DNA from: Euptelea pleiosperma
Lineage: Eukaryota; Streptophyta; Magnoliopsida; Ranunculales; Eupteleaceae
Length of the DNA stretch: 64,000 bases
NCBI GenBank assembly: GCA_035048495.1
Contig: CM068543.1
Span: 34,845,096 to 34,909,095 of the forward strand
Direction of reading: 5' to 3'
Part shown: positions 43,334 to 57,635 of the stretch, piece after piece
How positions within the stretch are numbered: the stretch's first letter is position 1
Layout of the letters: the number at the start of each line of letters is the position of its first letter
Notes under the pieces: generated by a model
Told to the model about the DNA's origin: nothing
Databases searched by the model: none
The model's input: the letters and a program-made list of their open reading frames with translations, nothing else
Position numbers and translations under genes: made by a program

Positions 43334-45112
43334 TAGAGGCGATAGAGGGGTGTGGTGGACTAACTCTCAGATCGAGTCAGTAAAAGGTTAGGACAGGTCC
43401 AACCGGGCGTCTACTTGAAAAAGCAAGCCCAAGATTTGGCAAAAAGTTGCCAAAAGGAGATACTGGAGTAGTGATTCTAAATGATGCACACCAAGCACAG
43501 ATAATCCTATTCTAAACAATCAGGATATATTTTAGGCATTATCTTGTTAGTTTTGGGGCTAGAGTAGATTATGATAGTGGGCGGACCACTGGTTTATCTT
43601 TTAGCTGCCGGACTAACTGTTTGCACTCAGAGGTTCTCACCAGGCTACACTCTTCAGAGCGAATCCTTTAGTACTAACTCTAGTCAACAACAAGGCAATC
43701 CGAAGCCTAGACAGACGTGCGGCACAATGGCTGTCTTAAGTACGTCCCAGACTAACCGAATTGGTCAAGTGTAGAAGAAGAGTGTTCCCTCGGGTTAAGC
43801 TAGGGTTGGTGCGTGTTCCTAGTCCACACGCAACTAACCGCCGAATAGTCCAAGATGCCACGTCGAGCTCAGTGTACTTGAGTAGCAAGGACTTATGGGT
43901 GTGTTAGACAACAGGGACCCGCGCTCGTGGTCTTATTTCGATTGGATGTTAAGCGGGTTCGCTTTGTGTGGATTTTTCCTCGAACACCGGGCTAATTGGC
44001 TCTACTTCTTGATTCTTTTTAATTAAATGGAGCCTTGGGATCAAATCAATTGGAATGATGAGGTGGGTGATGAAATCCCACCAGTTTCAATTTGGAGCTG
44101 GGTCTGCTCTCTTAGAGTTGATTGATTAACGGCCACGCCACGCAAGTCGAAGAATATGGATGCGAAAGCAAATAGACAAGCGGCAATGATGCACCCAATA
44201 TGCTCTGTATCGCACTCAAGGCGAGGATAGAGACTTACCTCCCGTGGGCCACGCCACGGGGTCTCCTCCGTGGGTTAGAGAGGGGTATCCTAATGGGCTT
44301 GGGCCCGACTCCACCTCTTTGAGCTTTCGCTCTCTACCCACACTGGATCGTGTTCCTGCAGAAAAGTTAGATCGCACGGTCTAGGTATTCGGGATTCTAT
44401 TTGGAAGATCCTTGCCTTTTTAGGGTTCACTGAACAAGCACTGGATTTAGGCAAGTTTTTAAATTATTTTCCAAATTCGAGATGGGGTAAAATTTAGGAA
44501 TTCCCAGATTGGAAAATACCTAGATTGGAAAGTTTCCCGAACTGTGGAGATCTTCCAAAAAAGATTTGATTGCGAGATCCCTTATAATTTTGGGAAATTT
44601 CCCAAAATTGAAATTCTGCTAGATTTGGGGTGTTTCCTTTTGCAGACTTTTCCAAATTCGGAAGATTTCTAAAGATAGAAATTCTTCTAAAGAGGAAACT
44701 TCTAAGAGGGGAAACCCTAATTAAGCAGAGTTTCAAGATTTTGGAATCTTTCCAAAAATCGCAAATCCTTGATTGGTGATTTCTAAAAATCTGCAGAATA
44801 TAAAACCCTAATTTTTTTGAATTTTGATTTTATTATTTTTTTGGTAATTTCCACTTAATCTAGGGTTTCTAAAAAACCCTAGAACAAGATCTAGCAGTTA
44901 TTTGGAAAGCAGTTAAAATTCCTAAATTATTACAACTTTGCACTCGGCCTTCCGAGGCATTAAAAATAATAATTTAAAATACTGCTAAAAATCACTAAAA
45001 ACAAAAAATAGAAAGTTTCCCGAAAAAGGTCGGGCTGTCCAAATTGAGCAACTTTCCGATTCAGCAACTTTCCAATTCCGTCTTTACGTCCTTTTTCGCA
45101 CTTCCGGTCACC

Positions 45113-45130
45113 CGAGCGGCAGCGGCGCCA
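45113..45130 (-). other. Primer binding site, unit 2
   Basis: Same 18 bases as unit 1, two bases from the LTR end at 45133. Confidence 0.75.
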
Positions 45131-45132
45131 TT

Positions 45133-46267
45133 TGAAAGTAGGTTTTTTCCGCATCGTTGGTTACGGAAACCCTAGAATCAACAAGATTTGTAATTTGATC
45201 CGAGCCTCAAAATTCTTGCAAAATTATAGGCTTTGTATAGGGATTCGTGTCGGATGTCGATCCGCACTCGGGATTAGTCAGATGAGAGCAATAACGAACA
45301 TGAAATGACGAAAAATATTACAGAAATTGATGGATGGAGAGATGAGGAATGTGAAGTGATTTTTTTTTTTTTAAAATAGGATTTTTAATTTTCTAGAGAG
45401 AGAAATTTCCACAATAAGCATTAAGGCAAGAATTAATTAACACAATAATGCAACACCATAATAAATGAAACACAATTAAAATTCAAATCGTATTTATTTT
45501 ATCAAACTGAGAATGTGCTTACAATGATCAAATTAAAATTAATATTTCAACTAGGAAGCAAATAAGAAGAAATTAGAGAGAGAAAAAAAAAGAAAAAAAA
45601 TAGAGAGAGAAACTAAGGAAGGAGAGAGAAAGTGAAGCTAAAAAGGTCTAGAGAGAGAGAAAATGTAGAGAGAAGAGAGAACTAGATAGAGAAAGCTAGA
45701 GAGAGAAACTCTCACCATGGGAGATGAGGATGACCGGATAGTAGAGAGGTGGCAGGGCTTGCAAGGTTCTTGCGGGAAAGAGATGTATGCTGTGCACGTA
45801 GAGAAGAGGAAAACCTTGTAGCAGCAAGTTGACTGAAAGTTTCGGCCAAGTGGTGGTGCTCTTGGACGGAGTTGGAGAAGAGATCCATGAAGAGGAGGTG
45901 CTGCAAGTTGCTGATGGCTGGAGTTGCAGGTGTGCAACTCCGGTGGTAGAGGACGTTGGGTGATTCACAATCTTGTAATGGTGGATCGCTGGCCGTGAGG
46001 GTGAAACTCACAGGTAACGTGGAGCACAGCTAAGGACGTGGCAGATAGGAGAGTTGCAACAAGGAGGACGGACTGGGTTGCAAGTTCCCGGCGTCAAGGG
46101 AGGAGCACGTTAGTGACTGCATGCAGCCACCATAGTTGGTGGTTGGCTTCACGGTGGAGCTGATTTGGAGGGGGCTTGGTTGCTGTTTCTTGTGGCATCT
46201 ACAGGTAAGATAACTTGAAGGTTCTGCCTTCTCCTCCTCTCTTCATCTTCCTCATCTTCTTATCTTC

Positions 46268-46304
<37 letters not shown>

Positions 46305-46884
46305 GTTTCACCGGAGTTGCAGGTCTGCAACTCCGGCAATGGAGATTTGTGGGAGCAGGTGGAGCAGACGTTGGCCCCAATAGAGGGTGGAAATGCTGGG
46401 TAGAAGCGGTGGGGGTTGACGGCTTGCCTTTTGGAGGCGCACCAGCAGCAGAAACGGTGTGGTTCTTCTTCTTTTTGGTTTGGGCGGTGTGAGGTTGTTG
46501 TTGGTGGTGGTGTGATCACAGGTTGCTGGCCGGAGTTGCAGGTGCAACTTGGTGAACCGTGGAATGAAGGAGGTGCACTGTTGTTAGGTGGAGATGCACA
46601 CTATGGAGAAGCAGATTCGTGATGAAGCAGGCAGCATGGTTGACGACTGGCTCGCCCTTGGAGCTCACCGGAATTGCAGGTGCGGTTCGGTTTGAGGGAA
46701 GATGGTGGTTGCTGGTTCTTTTTAGAGGAGACAGAAGATCGTGGAGAAGATGGGGGATGGAATCCAAGGTTTAAACGAAGAAGGAGGAGTTGTCAGCCAT
46801 GGGAAGGAGCGGTGGAGGTTTTAGGGAGAAGAAGCTAGCGGTAAGACTACACGGTGGTGGTTATTGGAGGAGCAGCGACCGTGT

Positions 46885-46921
<37 letters not shown>

Positions 46922-47690
46922 AGTTGTAATGGCTGGGTTTTCTTCCAATCTGCAGTAGCTAAAGGAGAGGGAGAGAAGAAGGAAAGCTTCTCTCCTTGTC
47001 TTAAATAATAACCGTTAGGTTTCCTTCCTCCCTTCTTGATAGGAACCGTGGGTTCCTATAATAGAAACCCATGGTTTCTAAAACACTTCCTCAATCTTAA
47101 AGTGGACCCACAACCTTTATTTCTCTTTTAAAAAAAAATCTTTCAAAAACAAACATTTCTTTGGCAAAAATCCCTTCATGGTAACAAGGTTTTCAAACTT
47201 TTGAGAAAGTTTCCCTTTTGGGTAAATTTGAGGGATACTTTCTAATAGAGGATGTGGGGTCCACCCCATGACTAGGCCGTTCGTCATTGCTAATGGGCCC
47301 ATCTCTAGTTTGTCCATGACCCGTATGATTGGATATGGAATGATGAGGGCCATTGGATTCCAAGATCACCGATGGGTGATCGGAGGAAAGATTTGAAGAT
47401 ATGCTGATGATCAGACAGTAGAATGGATGATGATGATCCGATGGATCATCAGAATTTGATGGCAGAGAGAGAATGGGGGTTTAGAAAGAGGAGAGAGAAA
47501 TTATTACAAAAATAGGGAGAAAATGCTAGCATAGGGTCTTGTACCCTAGTCTATGACTTGGTCTTCTGCATGCTTTACCAACTGAGCAAGCACTCACCTT
47601 GTGTTGGTTTATAAGCTTTAATCTCCTTAGTCTCTTCTTTGAGGGCTTGTCCCTCCTTCTCTCTTGGTCATCCCTTCTATTCTTTCTATT
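45133..47690 (-). mobile_element. Unit 3: 3' part of split A2 LTR
   Basis: Contains the 289-bp segment; T34 run at 46270-46303; breaks at TTCTTTCTATT as in units 1 and 2. Serves as the 5' LTR of the unit-2 element. Confidence 0.87.
47520..47600 (-). other. tRNA-like module, A2 LTR, unit 3
   Basis: No change relative to units 1 and 2; TTTT at 47520-47523 (minus strand). Confidence 0.55.
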
Positions 47691-49080
47691 CAAGCGTGAC
47701 TACAGCAGGTTTGAAAACTCAGAAAAACTCAGATTTGGCACAATTGTACACTATCAACATCAGAGTCATCCTAAGTTTTGAAACTCTAGAGACCCTGTGA
47801 GAATAATTGTAGAGACCTAACCCAGTGAGCTTTCGAACCTTTAATCATTTCAGAGAGTTATACAATAATCCTGAGTCAATGGATGACTCACTATTCTTCA
47901 TGCCCGCAATATTCGTTGAGAGATCTCATTACCCTTTGATTTGATCATGGAACTCGGAACGACATCAAAATTGGATTACTACAACAGAACCTTCTCTGTA
48001 TCCAGTCAAGACAGTATACATGATAGTGCAAACCCTAGAAAATGATTTAGGCCATTTTTTCTGAACCATTCAGCCTTTTTACTCACCTGAATTATACTTC
48101 AATAGAAACCCCTTGAGCCGTTCTATAAAAGCCTTTTCTTTGTAAACCCATCAACCTAAAACCCAGTCCAGCTACGAAGTGTTACTAGCTACCCTACTTT
48201 TGAGAAGGATAAAGAATAACTGATGTGGGTGTATCGTGAAAAGAAAAGTAAAGAAGAAAAATCAAAAGGAAAAGAAAGTGGTTCAAGCTGAAAACAAAAT
48301 ATGGAAAGAAAGTATGAAAAAGAGCTGAAAAGAAATTGAGCAGTCTTAGAAATATCAAGAAAAAGAGAAAAATATGAAAAAAGGAAAAAGAACCAGATAA
48401 TGGTGTTACGCCGCAGGAAAAATACAAGAAAATGGCAATATCCTCTCAAGATCTTTGAAATCCTGTATTCCTTTATCTCTCTACACCTGACCTAAGCCTC
48501 ATTACAACCCAGGAAAGTCCTACTTGATTCTAGGATAGTACGATCATAAAATGTAGAGATTGGAGAAAGAGAAGCTATAGAGTTTGATCTGACGTTCCCG
48601 AGTGAAGTGGTATTCCAATCATGAGATCTTCTTCTGTTAAAGATGTCCTTCCTTCAAATAAAACATATGTGAGATCTTTTGCCTCTTTATATTAAATAAA
48701 TCTCCTCACATATAAATTGAGAGAAAAGAAGAAAACCCTTCTTGTGTGATTCTATTCTGAGTGCTAAACATGTGAGATTTGAGGTCGAGGCAGAAAAACT
48801 TAGAGGTGATCTGGAAATCTTTACTGTCGGATGATGAGAATGTTGAGCACACACACACGCAGAGTCTGACTATTCTGGGTCATGATTATCAGTCTGTAGT
48901 CTTGCCAAAACTTTCAAACTCTTCGCTAGCATGTAACTGTTTTTGCATCCATTCAATAATTTGACGAACGGTGTTTTCCCGGAGCTAATATGAAAAAGTG
49001 TGCAGCATGTGCAGAGCCCTTTTAAGCTCATTTATTTTGCACTAATTGCCAAGGATTGACAATATGCTGGTTGGGGGTTG
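47691..49080 (+). mobile_element. Unit 3: internal 3' end of the inverted element
   Basis: Same truncated start and same polypurine tract as in units 1 and 2. Together with 52067-53450 on the other strand it forms one pair of long inverted arms. Confidence 0.82.
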
Positions 49081-51884
49081 TGATATTCGCTCAAAAGTGC
49101 TTATTTTAAGCAATTATCCTTTTAGCGTTATTGCATTCTCCTACGTAAAATACTCTATTTACCTACTTTTCTACGTAAGAGTCTCTTCTGTTGCGTAAAA
49201 CACACTTTTCTGGACGAAATGGTATATTTGCATGCATTAAACACATTTTCGGAAGTCTAAATATTAAGCCGTTTTGATAAAGTCTCATTACGCGCTTCTT
49301 CTGTCGCAGGAAACCCCGATGGGACGATTCTCGAGACTTGTGGGCCCAAATCGATCATGAAAGCCCATTATCAAAGCTTAACAAGCCCACGTGCTATGAC
49401 TAGAAGATATGGGCCAAATATGGGCTAAATAAGAGGACCAAAAAGCCGGCCCAAAGAACGAAGAGAGTAGGAGAGCCAATGACCAAGAGACGGACCAAAG
49501 CGTTTAAAGCCACATGAGTCAGCAAAGAATGATGGTCGACTCTACTGGAGAAGCGTGAGGATGGTCACAGTGAAGACGAGGGTTCCAGACCCTCCTCCAG
49601 TGCTTTTTTCCATTTTTTTTGATACTTTTTCTCTCATTTCTTCTTATTCTCTCTCTCTCTTCATCTCTCGATCCTCGAATCTACTGACCTAACCCCAGAA
49701 CTCCTACCTTTCGGCTCTATCTCATCTCCCTTAGCTTTTTGACTGTTGGATCTTCCATCGGACCGTTGGATCTCCAATAGGACCGTTGGATCTCTCTAGA
49801 TCCATCGATTTACCAATCTGGGTCCCAATCAAGTCACCATCCATCCGATCGCCATCAGACTGTCTGTCACATCATCTTGTGAGATGATGGACATCATCAA
49901 TCCATATGGGCCAGTAGCCGGGCCCATCTTCATCGACCCGCTATCCGACCAATTAGTGGACCCCGCGAATTTCAAAATAATTTTAATTAAATGGGGGGTC
50001 CACTAATTGGGGAGATTCCCCATGGAAAAGTAGGTTTTTACTTAAAAAAAAAAATATATATATTTTTTCTTATTTTTTTATTTTTTTTTCAAAAACCCCC
50101 TATTTCCATTAAAGGAAATAGGGAAGCTTTAAAAGGGGAGAAGAGAGGGTTCGAAACCCTAATCTCCTAATCCCTCTCCTCCTCTCCTTTCCCCAAAACT
50201 TGCCCCCCCCCCACGTTTTCCCCTTCTTCCCCCTCCTTCTTCTCCTCTTCTTCCTTCTCGTCTTCTTCATTTTTCTTTACCGGAGTTGCAGGTCTGCAAC
50301 TCCGGCCAGCAGTAACTTGTCCACCCGCCTGGTGCTCCTCTTCATCGCCAAGGCCGTCTACAACTCCACCTCCACGCTGCTGCGAACACCACCATTAACG
50401 GCACCCTGCAACTCCAACGAGTTGCAGGTCTGCTCTTCCTCAACGGCCAGCTGCTACCACCGTCTCCGCCGCTGCAGCCACCTTTTTACACCGCCTGTGC
50501 ATCTGCTCCCTATTGCGAGCATGGCCTGCACAACCTCCGGCCGTCTCCATTCTCTTCAGCCACCACCTGCTGCTGCTCCGTGCGACTTCGCCTGCATGCT
50601 GCCCTCACCACCGAAGCTTTCTCCTCCTGATTTTCGGACGTCCAACACCAACAACGTTGCTGCCAAGGTGAGAGGCTATAAAAGGTTCCTCCAAAGTTCT
50701 CCTTGGCTGCAACATCTCTTCCCGCACCTCTTCTGTCCATGCCCCATCTTCACTAGTAAGTGCTTCACCTTTACCTCCTTCTTCTTCTTCTTCTACTCCG
50801 GCGAACTTGGCCGGAAATTGCAGTAACATCTTCACCACCGTTCCTCCACGTCATGCTATGCACACCGCCCTCCTGCTGGTCTGAAACTCCTGCATCTCGA
50901 ACCGAACCAGCAATAATGATTGCTCATGCAACCTACAACAACCACATCGCCACCACCAAGCATGGCCAAACCTCTTCCCTTGGCCAAGCCCTATGCATCC
51001 CACCACCACTTCGGGTTTGCTGACGTTCATAGCAGCAACGTTCAACCCCCTGCACGCACCAGTAAAATGCACCCTCGTGCAACCGCTTGGAAGCTTCTCT
51101 TCCAACTCTAGTGCACCTTGCTCCACTTCTGGGCTCATCTTAGCTTGCTCCATCACCATCATCTATGGCCGATGCTCTCCTAATCACATGTTCTCCATCT
51201 TGGACAACTCACTTGGCCTTCATTCTTGGCCGATCACCCAGGCCGAACCACTCACTGGGTCGATCTTGGTCTCAAATCATGGTAAGTGTGCATAAGGTAT
51301 TTTCTCTTTCTAGGGTTCATTTTCTCTCTCTAGGGTAAGTGAATTTCTCTATCTAGAATCCCCAGGCTGATCGCCTTTTTGCACCGCCGACTCCGTTCGG
51401 TGAATGCAAGAGGGTGAGTTTCTCTCTCACCTCTACCTTGTCGGCCGGTAAACGACCGAGGTGTGAAAAACCTCTCTCTACCTTCTTCCTCTCTCTCTAA
51501 AATCTCTTTTTACATGCTTTCTTACATGCTTTCTAGAATAGATTTACCGCTTTATTTATTTCTGTCATTTATTTCATGTAAGCAACAGTTTGATTAATGC
51601 AATTTGATTTCGATAATTTTAGTCTTCTCTGGATCTTATTTGGATGTGTTTTAAATCGACTCGCCCTTCTCATCTCTTCCATCATTCTCCTTTTTCTCTT
51701 GTATATTATCTGTCATTTTATGTTCTTATTCGCGCTAATCCGACTAATCCCGAGTGCGGATCGACATCCGACACGAATCCCTATACAAAAGTTCATATTT
51801 TACAGGTTAAAAGTCTCGGATAAATTAAAAATGTGTTGAAGTTAGGGTTTCCGTAACCAACGGCGCGGAAAAAACCTACTTTCA
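49081..51884 (+). mobile_element. Unit 3: complete inverted A1 LTR, 2804 bp
   Basis: Lacks the 28-bp duplication of unit 2 but shares its TTCGGGTTTGCTGACG variant (51011-51026). One extra C in the poly-C run near 50203 lets a 208-codon low-complexity frame open (50200-50826), which shows that this frame is not selected. Confidence 0.88.
49530..49609 (+). other. tRNA-like module, A1 LTR, unit 3
   Basis: Same as the copies at 24510 and 36997; T6 at 49604-49609. Confidence 0.52.
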
Positions 51885-52066
51885 CCTAGACTTCCAAAAA
51901 TGTGTTTAATGCATGCAAATATACCATTTCGTCCAGAAAAGTGTGTTCTACGCAACAAAAGAGACTCTTACGTAGAAAAGTAGATAAATAGAGTATTTTA
52001 ACGTGGGAGAATGCAATAACGCTAAAAAGATAATTGCTTAAAATAAGCACTTTTGAGCGAATATCA
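51885..52066 (-). mobile_element. Unit 3: first 182 bp of the split A2 LTR
   Basis: Shares the CTTCCAAAAATG variant with unit 2. Functions as the start of the 3' LTR of the unit-3 element. Confidence 0.85.
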
Positions 52067-54011
52067 CAACCCCCAACCAGCATATTGCCAATCCTTGGCA
52101 ATTAGTGCGAAATAAATGAGCTTAAAAGGGCTCTGCACATGCTGCACACTTTTTCATATTAGCTCCGGGAAAACACCGTTCGTCAAATCATTGAATGGAT
52201 GCAAAAATAGTTATATGCTAGCGAAGAGTTGGAAAGTTTTGGCAAGACTACAGACTGATAATCATGACCCAGAATAGTCAGACTCTGCGTGTGTGTGTGC
52301 TCAACATTCTCGTCGTCCTACAGTAAAAATTTCCAGATCACCTCTAAGTTTTTATGCCTCGACCTCAAATCTCACATGTTTAGCACTCAGAATAGAATCA
52401 CACAAGAAGGGTTTTCTTCTTTTCTCTCAATTTATATGTGAGGAGATGTGTTGATGAAAGTAAAGATCTCACATATGTATTATTTGAAGGAAGGACATCT
52501 TTAACAGAAGAAGATCTCATGATTGGAATACCACTTCACTCGGGAACGTCAGATCAAACTCTATAGCTTCTCTTTCTCCAATCTCCACATTTTATGATCG
52601 TGCTATCCTAGAATCAAGTAGGACTTTCCTGGGTTGTAATGAGGCTTAGGTCAGGTGTAGAAAAATAAAGGTATACAGGATTTCAAAGATCTTGAGAGGA
52701 TATTGCCATTTTCTTGCATTTTTCCTGCGGCGTAACACCATTATCTGGTTCTTTTTCCTTTTTTTGTATTTTTCTCTTTTTCTTGATATTTCTGAGACTG
52801 CTCAATTTCTTTTCAGCTCTTTTTCATACTTTCTTTCCATATTTTGTTTTCAGCTTGAACCATTTTTTTTTCTTTGGATTTTTCTTCTTTACTTTTCTTT
52901 TCACGGTATACCCACATCAGTTATTCTTTTGTCCATCTCAAAATAAGGGTATCCAGTCATGCTTCGTAGCTGGACTGGATTTTAGGTTGATGGGTTTGCA
53001 AATAAAAGGCTTTTATAGAAAGGTTCAAGGGGTTTCTAGTGAAGTATAATTCAGGTGAGTAAAAAGGCTAAATGGTTCAGAAAAAATGGCTTAAATCATT
53101 TTCTAGGGTTTGCACTATCATGTATACTGTCTTGACTGGATATAGAGAAGGTTCTGTCGTAGTAATCCAATGTTGATGTCGTTCCGAGTTTTATGATCGA
53201 AGCAAAAGATAATGAGATCTCTCAACGAATATTGCGGGCATGAAGAATAGTGAGTCATCCATTGACTCAGGATTATTGTATAACTCTCTGAAATGATTAA
53301 AGGCTCGAAAGCTCACTGGGTTAGGTCTCCACAATTATTCTCACAGGATCTCTAGAGTTTCAAAACTTAGGATGACTCTGATGTTGATAGTGTACAATTG
53401 TGCCAAATCTGAGTTTTTCTGAGTTTTCAAACCTGCTGTAGTCACGCCTGACTTGACTCGACGCTAACTTTAAACAAAAATTGACATCCTCAATACTGAT
53501 TTAACGAAGGTTTTTAGCTAATCAAAGTCAGGGTATTTGACACATTTTTGAAATTCTAGAAAACTTTTGGAGAACATCGGAAATCACCCCAAAAATGAGT
53601 TTTTTTTTTTTTTTTTTTTTTGAAGATATGAGTTTTGGTAAATACCTACCCCCAACCAAAATACAACACCGTCCTCGGTGCTCATGACGAGGACATAAAA
53701 TGATGAAAAATCGGTGATGATGATGCAAAGGATCAGGGAGGATGTTACCAAGTCAGCAGAAACTCGACAGTGAGTGATACCTTATTATCGGAAGAATGAA
53801 TGTACCTTCATTTCCAAAGATATAACACTAGTAACAAATGCATGAGACTCATGTACTCTAGGAATACCGGAATTGCCTTTCCGAAAGCGCTAAGTTTTAT
53901 GTCTTCAGCCAGACATGACGGAGGTATATCAAGTACCCCCAACCAGGATAAAACTCATGGAGACTGAGTGAATCTGCAGTCTTCCTGACACCTAAGGTGG
54001 AACAGAGACAA

Positions 54012-55838
54012 CTATCCTATCCCTTGTCTAGGTATACCTGTGTAGAACAGGTCTTTCTCAGTGTAAATTGAGAGAAGGGCATTGAGCTCTCTGAGCAGAC
54101 TGACAAAAGTACGGAGTTGATCTGGGAGGGATCGAAGCTTCTCAGTAAAGATTGAGAGGAGAGTAGGAGTGGTTTCTCTGAGCAGACCCGCAAGGACATT
54201 TAGTTCAGCGGGGAGGGATAGAAGCTTCTCAGTAAAGACTGAGAGGGGAGTAGTAGTGGGTTCTCTGACCGTGGTTAGCAGAGCCGCAAACTCATTGAGT
54301 TTTGCGGGAATGTATCTGAATGGAGCAGACTCCTGCAGATCAGTAATACCAAAAATGTTGAACTCCGAGATGAAGTCAGACTCACAGTGTTCATGACACT
54401 TGGATAATATATCTTCGGGAGAGTCCTGAGTTAGACTCTCTACGACACACGGGTCATCGATAATATCGATGTAGGGTGACGGGTGAAAACTGTTGACCTC
54501 TTTCTCGATGTTTCCTGATGTGATAGGGATGTTCCAATCCCTGTACTCAATATGTTCCTCCTCGATAGGGATCGGTGGGTCCAGGACAGTGGGAGGCCCA
54601 TTTTCTAGACATGGCTCATCAGTAGGAATGTCTGCATTCAGAGCAGAGAGAGAATTATCAGAGATAGAGATGGGACTAAGTTCCTCTGTGCTCAGTCCAG
54701 AAATTGGTGCTGTTAAGGGCACCAAAGATTGAGACTCGGGTTCATCACAATTGTTGCACAATCCAAGGGAGGTGGGGAGGAACGGTAGATCTATGACAGC
54801 AGGGATCCTACGATCGAGACAAAACTCAGTGTCATGATGATCATCTTCAGGGTCCAGGTTAGAAGCAGCAGTGGGAGAGTGAGAAATAGGTTGCTCTGAG
54901 GTAGGTTCAGGATGTGGTGCTTTTAAAGGCACCGAAGAAGGAAACACTGGCTCCTCAATAGTCTGGCTCGATCTAGGGGTGGTTACAACTTCTATTTCTT
55001 CCTCACAATGATGGTACTGGGTCCAATTGTGCGGCTCCTCATTATAGACAGTGGCCATATCATTCTCCTCAGGATAGGCTATTGGTGGACTAGTGAAGTT
55101 GACTTCCTGTCTCTCATTTTCTAATTGAACTAGACGTTGCTCAAAGCTCTCCATAGATTGCTGTTGTTGGTGCTCTAGCTGGGCAATGTACTTAGAGAGA
55201 AGGTCCTCTAGACCAGGGTTAGTAGCCAACGGAGGTAGTTCAACCAAGGGGAGCTGAGGTGCCACCTCTTGGTTGTAGTCCGACTGGGTATGAAAGTTGT
55301 AAGGCAAAGTAGAGTCTGGGACTAGTTGCTGACTCTGAAAATGGGCCCACTGTTGATCAGAATAGTCATTCTGTGGATATGACGAGTACTGGGATTGCGA
55401 GTATTGCCAGTCATACTCTCCATTGGGTTGATGGAACCCGGAAGGATAATTATCCTGCGGCAGTTGCTGCGGGAGGGTAGACTGTTCCCAACCAAAGTTA
55501 TGGTGACTCTTATTATCCTGATAATAAGTGTTGTCATAGGATGTCTGCATTGGAGATGGAAAGGTACAGACATCTTGCTAGATAGGAGGGTAATATCCTA
55601 CAGACTGGGAATGGAACACAGGTTGCTGGACTGCGGCACGAAGGGCAGAGACTGAATTTTTAAGCTCTTGGAGTACAGAATTGTACTCCGGATCTCGGTG
55701 ATTATCATACCCTGTAGAAGTGTGCGAGACTGGAGTATCATGATGATACGCAGAATTGTCATACCATTGTTGAGAGTGATCACCTCGATTCTCACAGAAA
55801 CTGTAGTAGGTCTCATACAGAGGCCTTTCATCTGCCAT
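54012..55838 (-). pseudogene. Gag-like ORF with in-frame TAG, unit 3
   Basis: 86 codons from 55838, TAG at 55580-55578, then 521 further in-frame codons to 54012. It is otherwise uninterrupted, like unit 1. It differs from unit 2 at a few residues (TAPTSG to TAPISG) and keeps CAA where unit 2 has TAA. Confidence 0.6.
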
Positions 55839-57617
55839 TAGAGGCGATAGAGGGGTGTGGTGGACTAACTCTCAGATCGAGTCAGTAAAAGGTTAGGACA
55901 GGTCCAACCGGGCGTCTACTTGAAAAAGCAAGCCCAAGATTTGGCAAAAAGTTGCCAAAAGGAGATACTGGAGTAGTGATTCTAAATGATGCACACCAAG
56001 CACAGATAATCCTATTCTAAACAATCAGGATATATTTTAGGCATTATCTTGTTAGTTTTGGGGCTAGAGTAGATTATGATAGTGGGCGGACCACTGGTTT
56101 ATCTTTTAGCTGCCGGACTAACTGTTTGCACTCAGAGGTTCTCACCAGGCTACACTCTTCAGAGCGAATCCTTTAGTACTAACTCTAGTCAACAACAAGG
56201 CAATCCGAAGCCTAGACAGACGTGCGGCACAATGGCTGTCTTAAGTACGTCCCAGACTAACCGAATTGGTCAAGTGTAGAAGAAGAGTGTTCCCTCGGGT
56301 TAAGCTAGGGTTGGTGCGTGTTCCTAGTCCACACGCAACTAACCGCCGAATAGTCCAAGATGCCACGTCGAGCTCAGTGTACTTGAGTAGCAGGGACTTA
56401 TGGGTGTGTTAGACAACAGGGACCCGCGCTCGTGGTCTTATTTCGATTGGATGTTAAGCGGGTTCGCTTTGTGTGGATTTTTCCTCGAACACCGGGCTAA
56501 TTGGCTCTACTTCTTGATTCTTTTTAATTAAATGGAGCCTTGGGATCAAATCAGTTGGAATGATGAGGTGGGTGATGAAATCCCACCAGTTTCAATTTGG
56601 AGCTGGGTCTGCTCTCTTAGAGTTGATTGATTAACGGCCACGCCACGCAAGTCGAAGAATATGGATGCGAAAGCAAATAGACAAGCGGCAATGATGCACC
56701 CAATATGCTCTGTATCGCACTCAAGGCGAGGATAGAGACTTACTTCCCGTGGGCCACGCCACGGGGTCTCCTCCGTGGGTTAGAGAGGGGTATCCTAATG
56801 GGCTTGGGCCCGACTCCACCTCTTTGAGCTTTCGCTCTCTACCCACACTGGATCGTGTTCCTGCAGAAAAGTTAGATCGCACGGTCTAGGTATTCGGGAT
56901 TCTATTTGGAAGATCCTTGCCTTTTTAGGGTTCACTGAACAAGCACTGGATTTAGGCAAGTTTTTAAATTATTTTCCAAATTCGAGATGGGGTAAAATTT
57001 AGGAATTCCCAGATTGGAAAATACCTAGATTGGAAAGTTTCCCGAACTGTGGAGATCTTCCAAAAAAGATTTGATTGCGAGATCCCTTATAATTTTGGGA
57101 AATTTCCCAAAATTGAAATTCTGCTAGATTTGGGGTGTTTCCTTTTGCAGACTTTTCCAAATTCGGAAGATTTCTAAAGATAGAAATTCTTCTAAAGAGG
57201 AAACTTCTAAGAGGGGAAACCCTAATTAAGCAGAGTTTCAAGATTTTGGAATCTTTCCAAAAATCGCAAATCCTTGATTGGTGATTTCTAAAAATCTGCA
57301 GAATATAAAACCCTAATTTTTTTGAATTTTGATTTTATTATTTTTTTGGTAATTTCCACTTAATCTAGGGTTTCTAAAAAACCCTAGAACAAGATCTAGC
57401 AGTTATTTGGAAAGCAGTTAAAATTCCTAAATTATTACAACTTTGCACTCGGCCTTCCGAGGCATTAAAAATAATAATTTAAAATACTGCTAAAAATCAC
57501 TAAAAACAAAAAATAGAAAGTTTCCCGAAAAAGGTCGGGCTGTCCAAATTGAGCAACTTTCCGATTCAGCAACTTTCCAATTCCGTCTTTACGTCCTTTT
57601 TCGCACTTCCGGTCACC

Positions 57618-57635
57618 CGAGCAGCAGCGGCGCCA
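57618..57635 (-). other. Primer binding site, unit 3
   Basis: TGGCGCCGCTGCCGC as in the other units, with one change just downstream (GCTGCTCGGG for GCCGCTCGGG). Confidence 0.75.

Larger units (their letters stand above)
39562..45132 (-). mobile_element. Unit 2: internal region, gag-only
   Basis: 5571 bp with the same layout as unit 1; no pol domains. A 3-bp difference lies in the leader (CTTGCCTTTTTAGG near 44412, against CTTGCCTTAGG in unit 1). Confidence 0.85.
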